Origin: Desulfuromonas sp.
GTDB lineage: Bacteria; Desulfobacterota; Desulfuromonadia; Desulfuromonadales; BM103
Assembly (NCBI GenBank): GCA_002869725.1
Contig: PKTY01000387.1
Location: 1-38,619, forward strand
DNA: 38,619 nt
Reading direction: 5' to 3'
In this document: positions 1 through 8,154 of the stretch, piece after piece
Numbering within the stretch: the stretch's first letter is position 1
Layout: every line of letters begins with the position of its first letter
Program-made: the position numbers and the translations under genes
The notes under the pieces: generated by a model
Database searches by the model: none
What the model was told of the DNA's origin: nothing
Seen by the model: only the letters and a program-made list of their open reading frames with translations

Positions 1-15
1 ATTTATGACGGGCAT

Positions 16-768
16 TTACAGATTGCTAAAAATATTGCTGCCGATTACGTTACCGACACTGATGTCCATTTCACCTTTCCAGGCACTCATCATCGAAGCC
101 GCCAATTCCGGCAGACTTGTCCCGATGGCAACCACCGAAAGCCCGATAATGAGCTCGGGAATTCCGAACCAGGAGGCAATCATCACTGCTCCACGCACCA
201 TCAGTTCGGCACCCACGCCCAACCCTAAAATTCCGAGCAAAACCTTTAACAGGTTTCGTTTGTGATCTGCAGCCACCCCGGAGAGCAGTTGCTGACCGGC
301 AGGCTCCCCGGCATCCCCCTTGACTCGAGCTGTTGCAATGCAATATCCGACAAAAGTCAGCAGCCCCAAGAACAACGCAAGACCGTTCATGAAGCCCAGT
401 TCCCCATCCCAGGCCAAAAAATAGACCGCAACGGAAGCGACAATCATCATCGGGATCTCACGACTCAAGGTGGTGCGAGCGACCAGCAACGGGTGAAGCA
501 GAGCGGCAATCCCAAGGATCAGTGCGATGTTGGCGATATTTGAACCGACGATGTTGCCGGCGGCAATCGACGCTGAGCCTTTGACGGCAGCGAATAAAGA
601 GACCATCAACTCTGGCATACTGGTGGCAAAAGCGACAACCGTCAGGCCGACAATCAGCGGCCGTACCCCAAGAGCCAGGGCAAGACGGGAGCTTCCGGAC
701 ACCAGATATTCGGCGCCATAGTAGAGGAGCAGCAGACCGGCCAGGGTCATAACGACAGCAAGTAGCAT
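16..768 (-). CDS. Calcium/sodium antiporter (YrbG/CaCA family); reading frame ends prematurely in the second alpha repeat
   Basis: The two CaCA alpha-repeat signatures are present: VVAFATSMPELMVSLFAA..GNIVGSNIAN and VVAIGTSLPELAASMMSA..GNVIGSNIF. TAA at 16-18 follows GSNIFSNL, so the usual C-terminal TM helices are missing. Confidence 0.85.
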   Translation of the reverse strand: MLLAVVMTLAGLLLLYYGAEYLVSGSSRLALALGVRPLIVGLTVVAFATSMPELMVSLFAAVKGSASIAAGNIVGSNIANIALILGIAALLHPLLVARTTLSREIPMMIVASVAVYFLAWDGELGFMNGLALFLGLLTFVGYCIATARVKGDAGEPAGQQLLSGVAADHKRNLLKVLLGILGLGVGAELMVRGAVMIASWFGIPELIIGLSVVAIGTSLPELAASMMSAWKGEMDISVGNVIGSNIFSNL

Positions 769-879
769 CGATTTAAACTCCGGGGAGCAAATGGAAAGGT
801 AGCTATTCCAGCGGTCAGCAGTCTAACCACTTCCGGGCTGGCTGTCGAGCATCCTGTACGACCACGTGAGAAGATTAAC

Positions 880-908
880 TTGACATCCTGCATGCAAGGC
901 CAATATTA
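880..908 (+). promoter_or_regulatory. Putative sigma70-type promoter for the ArsR-family gene
   Basis: TTGACA (880-885), 17-nt spacer, ATATTA (903-908), about 25 nt before the ORF at 933. Confidence 0.5.
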
Positions 909-932
909 TTCATATATTCAATTATTCTACAA

Positions 933-1262
933 ATGAGGTTTTCAGGTATGCCAGAGGTCGAATTCGATAAATCCATCAATCTCGACAGGGAGGCGGAGAT
1001 TCTCAAGGTACTCGGCCACCCGATTCGCCTGAAAATCGTCGCCGGATTGATGTCTCAAAGCTGCAATGTGAAGAAAATCTGGGAATGTTTGGGGCTGCCC
1101 CAGGCGACTGTCTCTCAGCACCTGGCGCTACTCAAGAACAAGGGGATCATCGAGGGGGAACGTGACGGCGTCGCCGTTTACTACCGGGTGACCTCTGAGC
1201 ACGCCCGCAACGTGGTCACCGCCCTAATCGGCGACGACTTCTGTGCAACGCCTCCGGCCTGA
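933..1262 (+). CDS. ArsR-family winged-helix transcriptional regulator
   Basis: 109 aa; 'LKVLGHPIRLKIVAGLMSQSCNVKKIWECLGLPQATVSQHLALLKNKGIIEGERDGVAVYYRV' is a typical ArsR HTH. Confidence 0.9.
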   Translation: MRFSGMPEVEFDKSINLDREAEILKVLGHPIRLKIVAGLMSQSCNVKKIWECLGLPQATVSQHLALLKNKGIIEGERDGVAVYYRVTSEHARNVVTALIGDDFCATPPA

Positions 1263-1289
1263 AGTCTCGCTCCCGGCCCTTCTGTGGCT

Positions 1290-2105
1290 TCAACCCCCTT
1301 TGCGGGCAATGGCAAGCAACACCTCGTAACTCGCTGGCACCCCCTTCTCCGTACGGTGACGCTCTTCGTAGGAGCGGATCATCTCCTCAACGATTTGGCG
1401 TGAAGCCAAGCCACGCGGCCGGTCAACCGCCGCATTAGCGGCACCGATCTGCTTGAGACGTCGCAACAGTTGCGGCACATCCTGGTGATATTCGATCTCC
1501 ATCCAACTCTGCAACCGCTCCACGGTCAAACCACTCCCCCCCAAAGCTTCTGACACTTCATCCAAGGTGGGGAAACTCTGCGCATGAGACAGTCGCATCT
1601 GCCCACAAGAAGATACAGCGGCACGGTGCGAACTGCGCAGTTCATGGAGAGTCTGCTCGCCAAACAGGGCGACGGCAAAAAGACCGTCAGGCTTCAAAAC
1701 ACGCGCCACGTCACTAAACGCTGTCGGCAGAGACTCGACCCACTGGTAGACGGAACTCGAGACAACCGCCGCCAAAACCTCTTTGGCAATCGGCAGGTGA
1801 CGCGCGTCACCATCGCAGGCCCAGGCCGACGGCAGACGGTGCAGGGCGGTTCGGGTCATGCTGTGAGCATGGTCCATGACCAGAATCGCTTGATGTGAAA
1901 ACCGGCTGCTGAGTTCGGCGGCCAGCAGACCGGTCCCCGTGCCAATATCGAGAATCGGTCCTTCCTGCAGTTGATAATCGGAAAACTCTTCGGCAAGCCG
2001 ATGCGCGACATGCTTTTGAACGTTTGCATACTGATCGTAATCCGATGCATGGGCCGCAAAGTTGCTGCGTACCCGTCGCCGGTCAAGGGACTTTATCGGG
2101 ACCAT
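1290..2105 (-). CDS. bioC: Malonyl-ACP O-methyltransferase BioC
   Basis: SAM motif LDIGTGTGLLAAEL; N-term 'VRSNFAAHASDYDQYANVQKHVAHRL' is typical of BioC; start placed at internal ATG 2103-2105; overlaps the end of bioH. Confidence 0.88.
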   Translation of the reverse strand: MVPIKSLDRRRVRSNFAAHASDYDQYANVQKHVAHRLAEEFSDYQLQEGPILDIGTGTGLLAAELSSRFSHQAILVMDHAHSMTRTALHRLPSAWACDGDARHLPIAKEVLAAVVSSSVYQWVESLPTAFSDVARVLKPDGLFAVALFGEQTLHELRSSHRAAVSSCGQMRLSHAQSFPTLDEVSEALGGSGLTVERLQSWMEIEYHQDVPQLLRRLKQIGAANAAVDRPRGLASRQIVEEMIRSYEERHRTEKGVPASYEVLLAIARKGG

Positions 2106-2899
2106 GTCGCAGCGGCCTCCGCGATCATCATTGCCACCTGCTGTGGCCGACTCCAGAATGGTGCATGCCCGGCTCCGGGGATAACCTCTCTCTTCACCTC
2201 GGGAAGTTGAGATCCAAACCATTCTCCGGCTGCCAGGGGGGTGACCTGGTCCTGTTCCCCATGAATGACCAACGCAGGGAGCGTCAAATTTTTCAAAAGA
2301 GTGCGCTGATCCTGGTGTTCCAAAACCTCAAGCAGAGTTGAGGCCACCTGCGGATCGACAAGTTCCCCAGGGTAGAGGGCAAAGCGCCGGATCGTCGCGA
2401 CCCGCTGCTCGGCAATCTCTTCCCCGGCAAAGGTCAATCGAAAAAAGTCAGCGAGGGTTGCATCAAAACGGCGCAGCAGGTTGCGCCGCAGAGCTCTAAC
2501 CTGGGTAGCAGGCAAACCGTGTGACCAGTCTGTACTGCTGGTAAATCGTGGTGAAGTCCCGATCAGGATCAGGCCGCTCAAGTCTGCACAGGACTCGGAG
2601 GCCATCTGCATGGCGACCATCCCCCCGAGCGACCAGCCACCGAGACAGATCGGACCGGGGGCAACCACTGTCAGCCAGTCGCGCAGATCCTGAGCCAGAG
2701 TGCGTAGTGAAACATCCCGACTGGATGATGAATTGCCATGCCCGGTCAGATCGGGGAGGAGCAGCCTGAATTGCCCCTTGAGCTGTTCGGCGAGTTCGGC
2801 AAAGGCCAGCCCGGAGATGGCCCAGCCGTGCACCAGCACAAGCACCGGGCCCTGGCCGATTTCCCGCCAGGCCAGAGTCCGCCCATCAGGCAGGATCAT
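2093..2899 (-). CDS. bioH: Pimeloyl-ACP methyl ester carboxylesterase BioH (alpha/beta hydrolase)
   Basis: VLVHGWAISG, GGWSLGGMVAMQ nucleophile elbow, C-terminal HGEQDQVTP and GAGHAPFWSRP; lies between bioF and bioC. Start placed at ATG 2897-2899. Confidence 0.88.
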   Translation of the reverse strand: MILPDGRTLAWREIGQGPVLVLVHGWAISGLAFAELAEQLKGQFRLLLPDLTGHGNSSSSRDVSLRTLAQDLRDWLTVVAPGPICLGGWSLGGMVAMQMASESCADLSGLILIGTSPRFTSSTDWSHGLPATQVRALRRNLLRRFDATLADFFRLTFAGEEIAEQRVATIRRFALYPGELVDPQVASTLLEVLEHQDQRTLLKNLTLPALVIHGEQDQVTPLAAGEWFGSQLPEVKREVIPGAGHAPFWSRPQQVAMMIAEAAATWSR

Positions 2900-2910
2900 T
2901 GCGTGACTTT

Positions 2911-4089
2911 TCAAGTCCGACACTCTTTGACCACTCTCAGGATGGTTTGGGCTGCAGCGACAAGCTCCTGCGGTTGATGGCTGGCCATCACCGTAGCCCG
3001 TAGGCGACACAACCCCTCTCCTACTGTCGGCGGCCGAATCCCTTGCAGAAAAATCCCCTCTTTGAACAGGCGACCTGTCATGGCCATGGTCGGTGCGGGG
3101 TCGCGGGTCAACACCGGGATGATCTGAGTTTGGCTGTTGAGTATATCGAGGTCCCCTTCGGTCAGAGCCCTGGCCAGCAGACTGCGGTTACGCTCCAGGT
3201 CAGCGCGCAGCTGCCTTCCTTCATCGGACTCGACCAGGTCGATGGCAGCGATGGCGGCTGCCGCAACGGCTGGCGGCAGACTGGTGGAAAAGATCAAGGG
3301 CCGACTGCGGTTGAGCAGGCGATCGATCACCGTGCGCGAAGCGGCCAGGTAGGCTCCGGCGCAACCGAGGGCCTTGCCAAGGGTTCCCATCTGCAGATCG
3401 ACCCGCCCAAGACAACCGCAATGCTCGGCGCTACCCCGCCCACGCTCACCGAGCACACCGGTACCGTGCGCATCATCGACCATCAGCAGGGCGTCAAAGC
3501 GTTCCTTGAGGTCGCAGAGTTCCCTGAGGGGTGCCAGGTCGCCATCCATACTGAACACACCATCAGTGACAATCAGCCAAGCCCCCTTTCTTTGGTGACT
3601 CTCCCGTTCCATCAGTTGTTCGAGGGCCACCAGATCACGGTGGGGGTAGACCAGAGTCCGGACGCGCGACAGGCGACAGCCGTCGATGATCGATGCGTGG
3701 TTCAGTGCGTCGGAAAAAACCAAGTCATCAGGACCGCACAGCCCTTGAATAATGCCGGTATTGGCTGCATAGCCGCTGTTGAACAGCAGGGCCGCCTCGG
3801 CCTCCTTGAAAGCGGCCACACGCTCCTCGAAAGCGGCATGGGGAGCCATGCTGCCGGAAACCAGCCGACTGGCACCGGAGCCGACTCCAAACTGGCGAAT
3901 CGCCACCATGGCCGCCTCAACCAGCAGGGGATGGTTGGCGAGCCCCAGATAATCGTTGGAGCTAAGGAGCAAAAGATCACGACCATCAATGCGAACCTTC
4001 GGACCCTGTGCCCCTTCGACGGTACGCAGAGTGCGCAGCATGTCCCGGGCAGTCAGGCTATCAAGTTCCGCCTGCCATTGGCTCAGCAC
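2911..4089 (-). CDS. bioF: 8-amino-7-oxononanoate synthase
   Basis: PLP alpha-oxoamine synthase motifs: SSNDYLGLANHP, GSGASRLVSG, DDAHGTGVLGERGRG, TLGKALGCAGAY. GTG start overlaps the bioW stop (GTGCTGA). Confidence 0.95.
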   Translation of the reverse strand: MLSQWQAELDSLTARDMLRTLRTVEGAQGPKVRIDGRDLLLLSSNDYLGLANHPLLVEAAMVAIRQFGVGSGASRLVSGSMAPHAAFEERVAAFKEAEAALLFNSGYAANTGIIQGLCGPDDLVFSDALNHASIIDGCRLSRVRTLVYPHRDLVALEQLMERESHQRKGAWLIVTDGVFSMDGDLAPLRELCDLKERFDALLMVDDAHGTGVLGERGRGSAEHCGCLGRVDLQMGTLGKALGCAGAYLAASRTVIDRLLNRSRPLIFSTSLPPAVAAAAIAAIDLVESDEGRQLRADLERNRSLLARALTEGDLDILNSQTQIIPVLTRDPAPTMAMTGRLFKEGIFLQGIRPPTVGEGLCRLRATVMASHQPQELVAAAQTILRVVKECRT

Positions 4090-4886
4090 GGTTCGTTCCA
4101 GGTTTGTAGTGGGTGGACTGAAGCCAGACTATCGAACAGCACCGGTTTCCGCTCCAGAAAGTCGACAAATTCGGCAAGAGACCATTGCCGACGGTCGACG
4201 AATAAAGCTCTTCCTCCCAGGCTGTCGCCAGCCTCTTTCAGTGGGCTGATCCGTTGATAACCGGCCGTCGGAGTGGACACATAGCCGGTCAGGTAAGACG
4301 GATCATCCGACCAGCACAGCTCGGCCACAATCCCTGGCGCATGGAGAACTTTACCGGCCAGTACCAGGGCTTCGGCGATCCGATGATGGGACAAACCTTC
4401 ATCGGCCAGCGCTGAAATCAGATCGTCACGACATGCGGGGGAGAAATCCATGCGACTGACCCGCACCCCCCTTGACCAATCAGCTTCAAGGCGCTCCCCG
4501 CTCTCGGCATCGATAATCATGGCTCCACGCATGACCTTGCCCCCAGGAGCGGGGCCGTCAACCAGAGAGGAAAGAGCACGCTTGGCGGCCAGCTGAGAAA
4601 CCCCACCGGCAACCAACAGCCGGCAGGCCAGTTGTCGACCGGCTGCTGCACCACAAACCTGCCAGCTGCGGATATGGGGAAGAGAGGAAAGGTGGATCTC
4701 TTGGGGTTTAAGTTCCTCGGTGGTGGAATGGATCTCATCAGGGAGAGGTTGCACAGCGAGAGCGCGATCGAGGAGTTCGGCGGACACCTGGCGCAACTGA
4801 TGGATCGGGACAATGCGCTCGGCTCCACACAGATGCTGTCCGGAACGACTGGCGCGTAGCCGCAGACTGTAGAGGGGAGAAGTCAT
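4083..4886 (-). CDS. bioW: 6-carboxyhexanoate--CoA ligase (pimeloyl-CoA synthetase)
   Basis: YSLRLRASRSGQHLCGAERIVPIHQL, RGAMIIDAESGERLEADWSRGVRVSRMD, IAEALVLAGKVLHAPGIVAELCWSDDPSYLTGYVS..GYQRISPLKE. These match the BioW family pattern as recalled from B. subtilis BioW. Confidence 0.93.
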   Translation of the reverse strand: MTSPLYSLRLRASRSGQHLCGAERIVPIHQLRQVSAELLDRALAVQPLPDEIHSTTEELKPQEIHLSSLPHIRSWQVCGAAAGRQLACRLLVAGGVSQLAAKRALSSLVDGPAPGGKVMRGAMIIDAESGERLEADWSRGVRVSRMDFSPACRDDLISALADEGLSHHRIAEALVLAGKVLHAPGIVAELCWSDDPSYLTGYVSTPTAGYQRISPLKEAGDSLGGRALFVDRRQWSLAEFVDFLERKPVLFDSLASVHPLQTWNEPC

Positions 4887-4916
4887 GGCGCCAGAAACTA
4901 GCACCAGCAACGGGCA

Positions 4917-4948
4917 ATGTCAACCTCACTAAAAGCCAAGGTTGACAA
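4917..4948 (-). promoter_or_regulatory. BirA-operator-like inverted repeat upstream of the bio operon
   Basis: On the + strand ATGTCAACC-N14-GGTTGACAA, resembling the BirA consensus TTGTnAACC-N14/15-GGTTnACAA. On the minus strand the operator overlaps a TTGACA-N17-TAGTTT promoter-like element, 31 nt before the bioW ATG. Confidence 0.8.
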
Positions 4949-4976
4949 TTGATAGCCTCAGCAATCACTCAGCAGA

Positions 4977-7067
4977 TTAGTCGGCCAGATAGACTGACTC
5001 CAGGGCTTCCAGACCCGTTTTTTCGCCAATCACCATCAGCCGATCCCCCTCCTGGATTACGGTATTGCCATCGGGGACAAATGACTGACCATCGCGGGTC
5101 AACATGGCGACAAGGCACCCCTTGGGAACAGCCAGGTCGCGCAGGGACTGACCGGCCATACTGGCCGTCCGGCTCTGAGAGCGGATATGCAACTGCAGGA
5201 AGTGATCATCATGGAGCAGGCTTTGTCGCAATGACTGATCATCGCCCGCCTGCTTCCACTCGCTGGTAAAGCTCTTTTCATCGACCCGCTCGGCAATGCG
5301 GGCCAGTATCCGTAAATGCTGGGTTGGATTATGGTCAGGACTGACCAGGAAAAACAGAGCTTGAACCTCTTCGGACCCTTCTTCCTGATAGGTCAAAGGG
5401 TTGAAGATCGCAATTCGTACTCCCTGCCGGGCCCTCACCAACACCATCTCGGCACGCTCAACCTTGTCCGAACGGAAATGTGGCAGCGCCACGCCGCGGG
5501 TCACCGGAGTCGCTCCGACCTTGTTGCCATCCATGATCTGGCGGCAGATGTCGGCTTCGGACAAGGGAATGATCGTCTGCAGTTTTTCAGCAACCTTCTT
5601 CACCACTGCTTCAAAAGACAAGGGCTGGTGAAGATCGAGCACCCGGCTTCGAGTCACAATCTCATCGAAGGGATCCTCTTCGCGCAGCCCCTTCTCCCGC
5701 AAAATCCCCCGAAGTTCGGTATCGAGATCGTTGTGCTTGTGCCGTCCCAGACGCTCAAAGACATGGTAGATTGCCCCGGCACGGACCACCCTGTGCCGAC
5801 CGTAGTAGAGGTACCATCCGCAACAGACCAGAATCAGTCCGAAGGAAAAGAGCATCGGTACCTTACCCATCTCATAGATCAGGTAAATTGGCATGACGAT
5901 GCCGAGCAATTGCATCCAGGGGTAAAAGGGAGAGCGAAAACTTGGGTCGTAGGACTGAATCTGACTCTCACGCATGACAATCACGGCGAGGCAGACCAGG
6001 GCAAACATCAAAAGCTGGAAAGAACTTGCCAACTTGGCAATCCCAACAGGATCGAACAGTACGATAATCAGGATAACCGTAGTCACCGTCGCTGAAATGG
6101 CGTGAAACGGGGTGCCAAATCTACCTAAACGCCTGAACAGATCGGGAAGCAGGTGGTCGCGGCTCATAGCCAGCGGGTAGCGCGAGGCACTGAGCATCCC
6201 GGCGTTAGCGACCGAAACAAATGCAAGCAGGGCCGCAATGGAGAGCAGGACCACTCCGACCTCACCCAGGGCATATCCGGCTGCGGTCGCTACGGGGGTC
6301 AGGTTATTGCGCAACTCGGCTGGCGGGACCAGGCCGACAATCACCATCGTCCCCAGGCCATAGACTAAAATAGCCGTAGCCAGGGCGAGAATCACTGCTC
6401 GTGGCAGGTTTTGTTCGGGATCCTTGATCTCCTCAGACAGGCTGGCCACTTTGGTGACTCCGACATAGCTGATATAGACTAGGCCCGCTGTTGACATAAT
6501 GGAATCAAATCCGGAGGCGAAAAAATCCTGGAAATGAACGGTCTGTAAAGAGAAAAAACCACCGGTAAAAAAAACCAGCAACAGGCTAAGAAGAGCAAAA
6601 ACCAGGAAGACCTGCAGCCCGCCGCTCTTTTTGGTGCCGAACATGTTGATCAGACCAAGGACCAGAGCAATGGCCACCGCCACCGGGATAATCTGAAGTT
6701 TCGGAAAAAACAAAGCGATATAGGCACCCATTCCAACCAGAGCAAAGGCGACCTTGAGAATCAGGGCCAACCAGGTACCGATACCACCGATGGTTCCCAG
6801 AAATGGCCCGAGAGAGCGGTCAAGAAAATAGTAGACACCACCTGCGCGGGGCATGGCCGTAGCCAGCTCGATGACACTGAACATAGCCGGGATCATCGGC
6901 AGAGCAGCCAGCAGATAGGCAAGTATGAGCGCCGGGCCAGCCTGAGCGGCGGCAATGCCGGGCAGCAGGAAAAAGCCGGCGCTCAAGGTCGCTCCGGTGG
7001 CAATGGCATAGACGTCAAGGAGCCTGAGCTCTTTTTTCAGTCGGACATGTGGTTTAGCGACCGCCAT
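4977..7067 (-). CDS. APC-family amino acid permease fused to C-terminal PTS-EIIA-like and TrkA-C/RCK-C-like domains
   Basis: N-term APC core (LLDVYAIATGATLSAGFFLLPGIAAAQAGPALILAYLLAALPMIP); middle 'ADICRQIMDGNKVGATPVTRGVALPHFRSDKV' is EIIA-like with a conserved HF; C-term 'LAVPKGCLVAMLTRDGQSFVPDGNTVIQEGDRLMVIG' is TrkA-C-like. Start set at internal ATG 7067. Confidence 0.87.
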   Translation of the reverse strand: MAVAKPHVRLKKELRLLDVYAIATGATLSAGFFLLPGIAAAQAGPALILAYLLAALPMIPAMFSVIELATAMPRAGGVYYFLDRSLGPFLGTIGGIGTWLALILKVAFALVGMGAYIALFFPKLQIIPVAVAIALVLGLINMFGTKKSGGLQVFLVFALLSLLLVFFTGGFFSLQTVHFQDFFASGFDSIMSTAGLVYISYVGVTKVASLSEEIKDPEQNLPRAVILALATAILVYGLGTMVIVGLVPPAELRNNLTPVATAAGYALGEVGVVLLSIAALLAFVSVANAGMLSASRYPLAMSRDHLLPDLFRRLGRFGTPFHAISATVTTVILIIVLFDPVGIAKLASSFQLLMFALVCLAVIVMRESQIQSYDPSFRSPFYPWMQLLGIVMPIYLIYEMGKVPMLFSFGLILVCCGWYLYYGRHRVVRAGAIYHVFERLGRHKHNDLDTELRGILREKGLREEDPFDEIVTRSRVLDLHQPLSFEAVVKKVAEKLQTIIPLSEADICRQIMDGNKVGATPVTRGVALPHFRSDKVERAEMVLVRARQGVRIAIFNPLTYQEEGSEEVQALFFLVSPDHNPTQHLRILARIAERVDEKSFTSEWKQAGDDQSLRQSLLHDDHFLQLHIRSQSRTASMAGQSLRDLAVPKGCLVAMLTRDGQSFVPDGNTVIQEGDRLMVIGEKTGLEALESVYLAD

Positions 7068-7359
7068 TGACTCTGACTCTCTCATCGATCAAGTTTTGCG
7101 GGTTCCGAACAGGAGATGGACAACAATCACCAAATAGCTCTGCCGAACACTGCTACCCGAAAGACTTTAGCACACCTTGATGGCTCTTTCGAACAGTCAA
7201 TCAAGATGGGTAGCGTTGCAAAAGCTCTCTATCGGCAGCCTTGCAGCCACCGCCAGAGAACGTCCAGCCCATTTTTTCTTGTCTGTCGGCCAGTCGCCAT
7301 GCTAGCTTCCGCCCCGATGTCAACTGATTCGCGCTTGTTGCCATGAGGACGCAACAGAG

Positions 7360-8148
7360 ATGAAAGTTCTGCTCTCCCTGCTTTTCGCCATCTATCTGGC
7401 CGCCGTCCTTGGCTATCTGGTCCGGCTCGCCTGGGACCGCCCCTGGCTGGGCAGGCTGGCCCTCGGCCTGGTCATGGGCGGAGTCATCCTTCAGACCGGA
7501 CTGCTCGGCTGGCGCTGGTGGCAGGCCGGTTACCTGCCAGTTTCCAACTTGTTTTCGACCCTGTTCTTCTTCAGTTGGGCGTTGGAGCTGATCTACCTCT
7601 ATTTCGAGCTGCGCTACCGGATCGGAGCCACCGGGCTGTTCGTGATGCTTCTCAACCTGGTTCTGCTGGCCGGAGCCCTCCCCCGAGAAGCCCAGATTTC
7701 CCCTCTGATTCCCAGCCTCGACACACCACTGTTTACCCTGCACATCCTCTTTTCGTTCGCCGGCTATGCCTTTTTCGCCATGGCATTTTCCATCGGCGCC
7801 CTCTACCTGGTGCAGAGTCGCCTGCAGACTCGCCATCTGCCCGACAAGCTGCTGCTGCGTCGAATCAACGAGGAGTCGATTTTTCTGGGCTTCGGCCTGT
7901 TCAGCCTGTGCATGATCGCTGGCAGCTACTGGGCCTACGTCGCCTGGGGCTACTGGTTCTCCTGGAACATCAAAAGTGTCTGGTCGTTCCTGGTCTGGAT
8001 CTTCTATGCCGGCATGTGCCATGCCAAGTTCGTGCGCCGCTGGCAGGGGAGCGTCTACGCCTGGCTCTCCATCGCCGGTTTTGCGGTGGTCCTGTTCACC
8101 TACCTCGGCATCGGCCTGCTGCTGCAGAGCAATCATCCCCTGGAGTAG
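7360..8148 (+). CDS. Cytochrome c biogenesis protein, CcsA/ResC (HemX-like, System II)
   Basis: Multi-TM; PVSNLFSTLFFFSWALELIYL near the N-terminus and a WWD-region relic AYVAWGYWFSWNIKSVWSFLVWIFYAGMCHAKF; immediately followed by a ResB-like gene. Confidence 0.82.
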   Translation: MKVLLSLLFAIYLAAVLGYLVRLAWDRPWLGRLALGLVMGGVILQTGLLGWRWWQAGYLPVSNLFSTLFFFSWALELIYLYFELRYRIGATGLFVMLLNLVLLAGALPREAQISPLIPSLDTPLFTLHILFSFAGYAFFAMAFSIGALYLVQSRLQTRHLPDKLLLRRINEESIFLGFGLFSLCMIAGSYWAYVAWGYWFSWNIKSVWSFLVWIFYAGMCHAKFVRRWQGSVYAWLSIAGFAVVLFTYLGIGLLLQSNHPLE

Positions 8149-8154
8149 CCGGTC

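Noticed and set aside
903-935. Possible ArsR operator in the AT-rich stretch before the ArsR gene (ATTATTCATATATTCAATTATTC)
   Set aside because: AT-rich but without a clean palindrome; insufficient to call a binding site.
3043-4257. 404-aa plus-strand ORF antisense to bioF/bioW
   Set aside because: Low-complexity, biased composition with no family motifs; it mirrors the well-supported bioF coding frame.
5316-6095. 259-aa plus-strand ORF within the APC permease
   Set aside because: Antisense shadow of the permease frame without recognisable motifs.
7201-8136. 311-aa minus-strand ORF antisense to the CcsA-like gene
   Set aside because: Gln/Glu/Gly-rich shadow frame with no recognisable domain; the opposite strand encodes a TM protein with family motifs.
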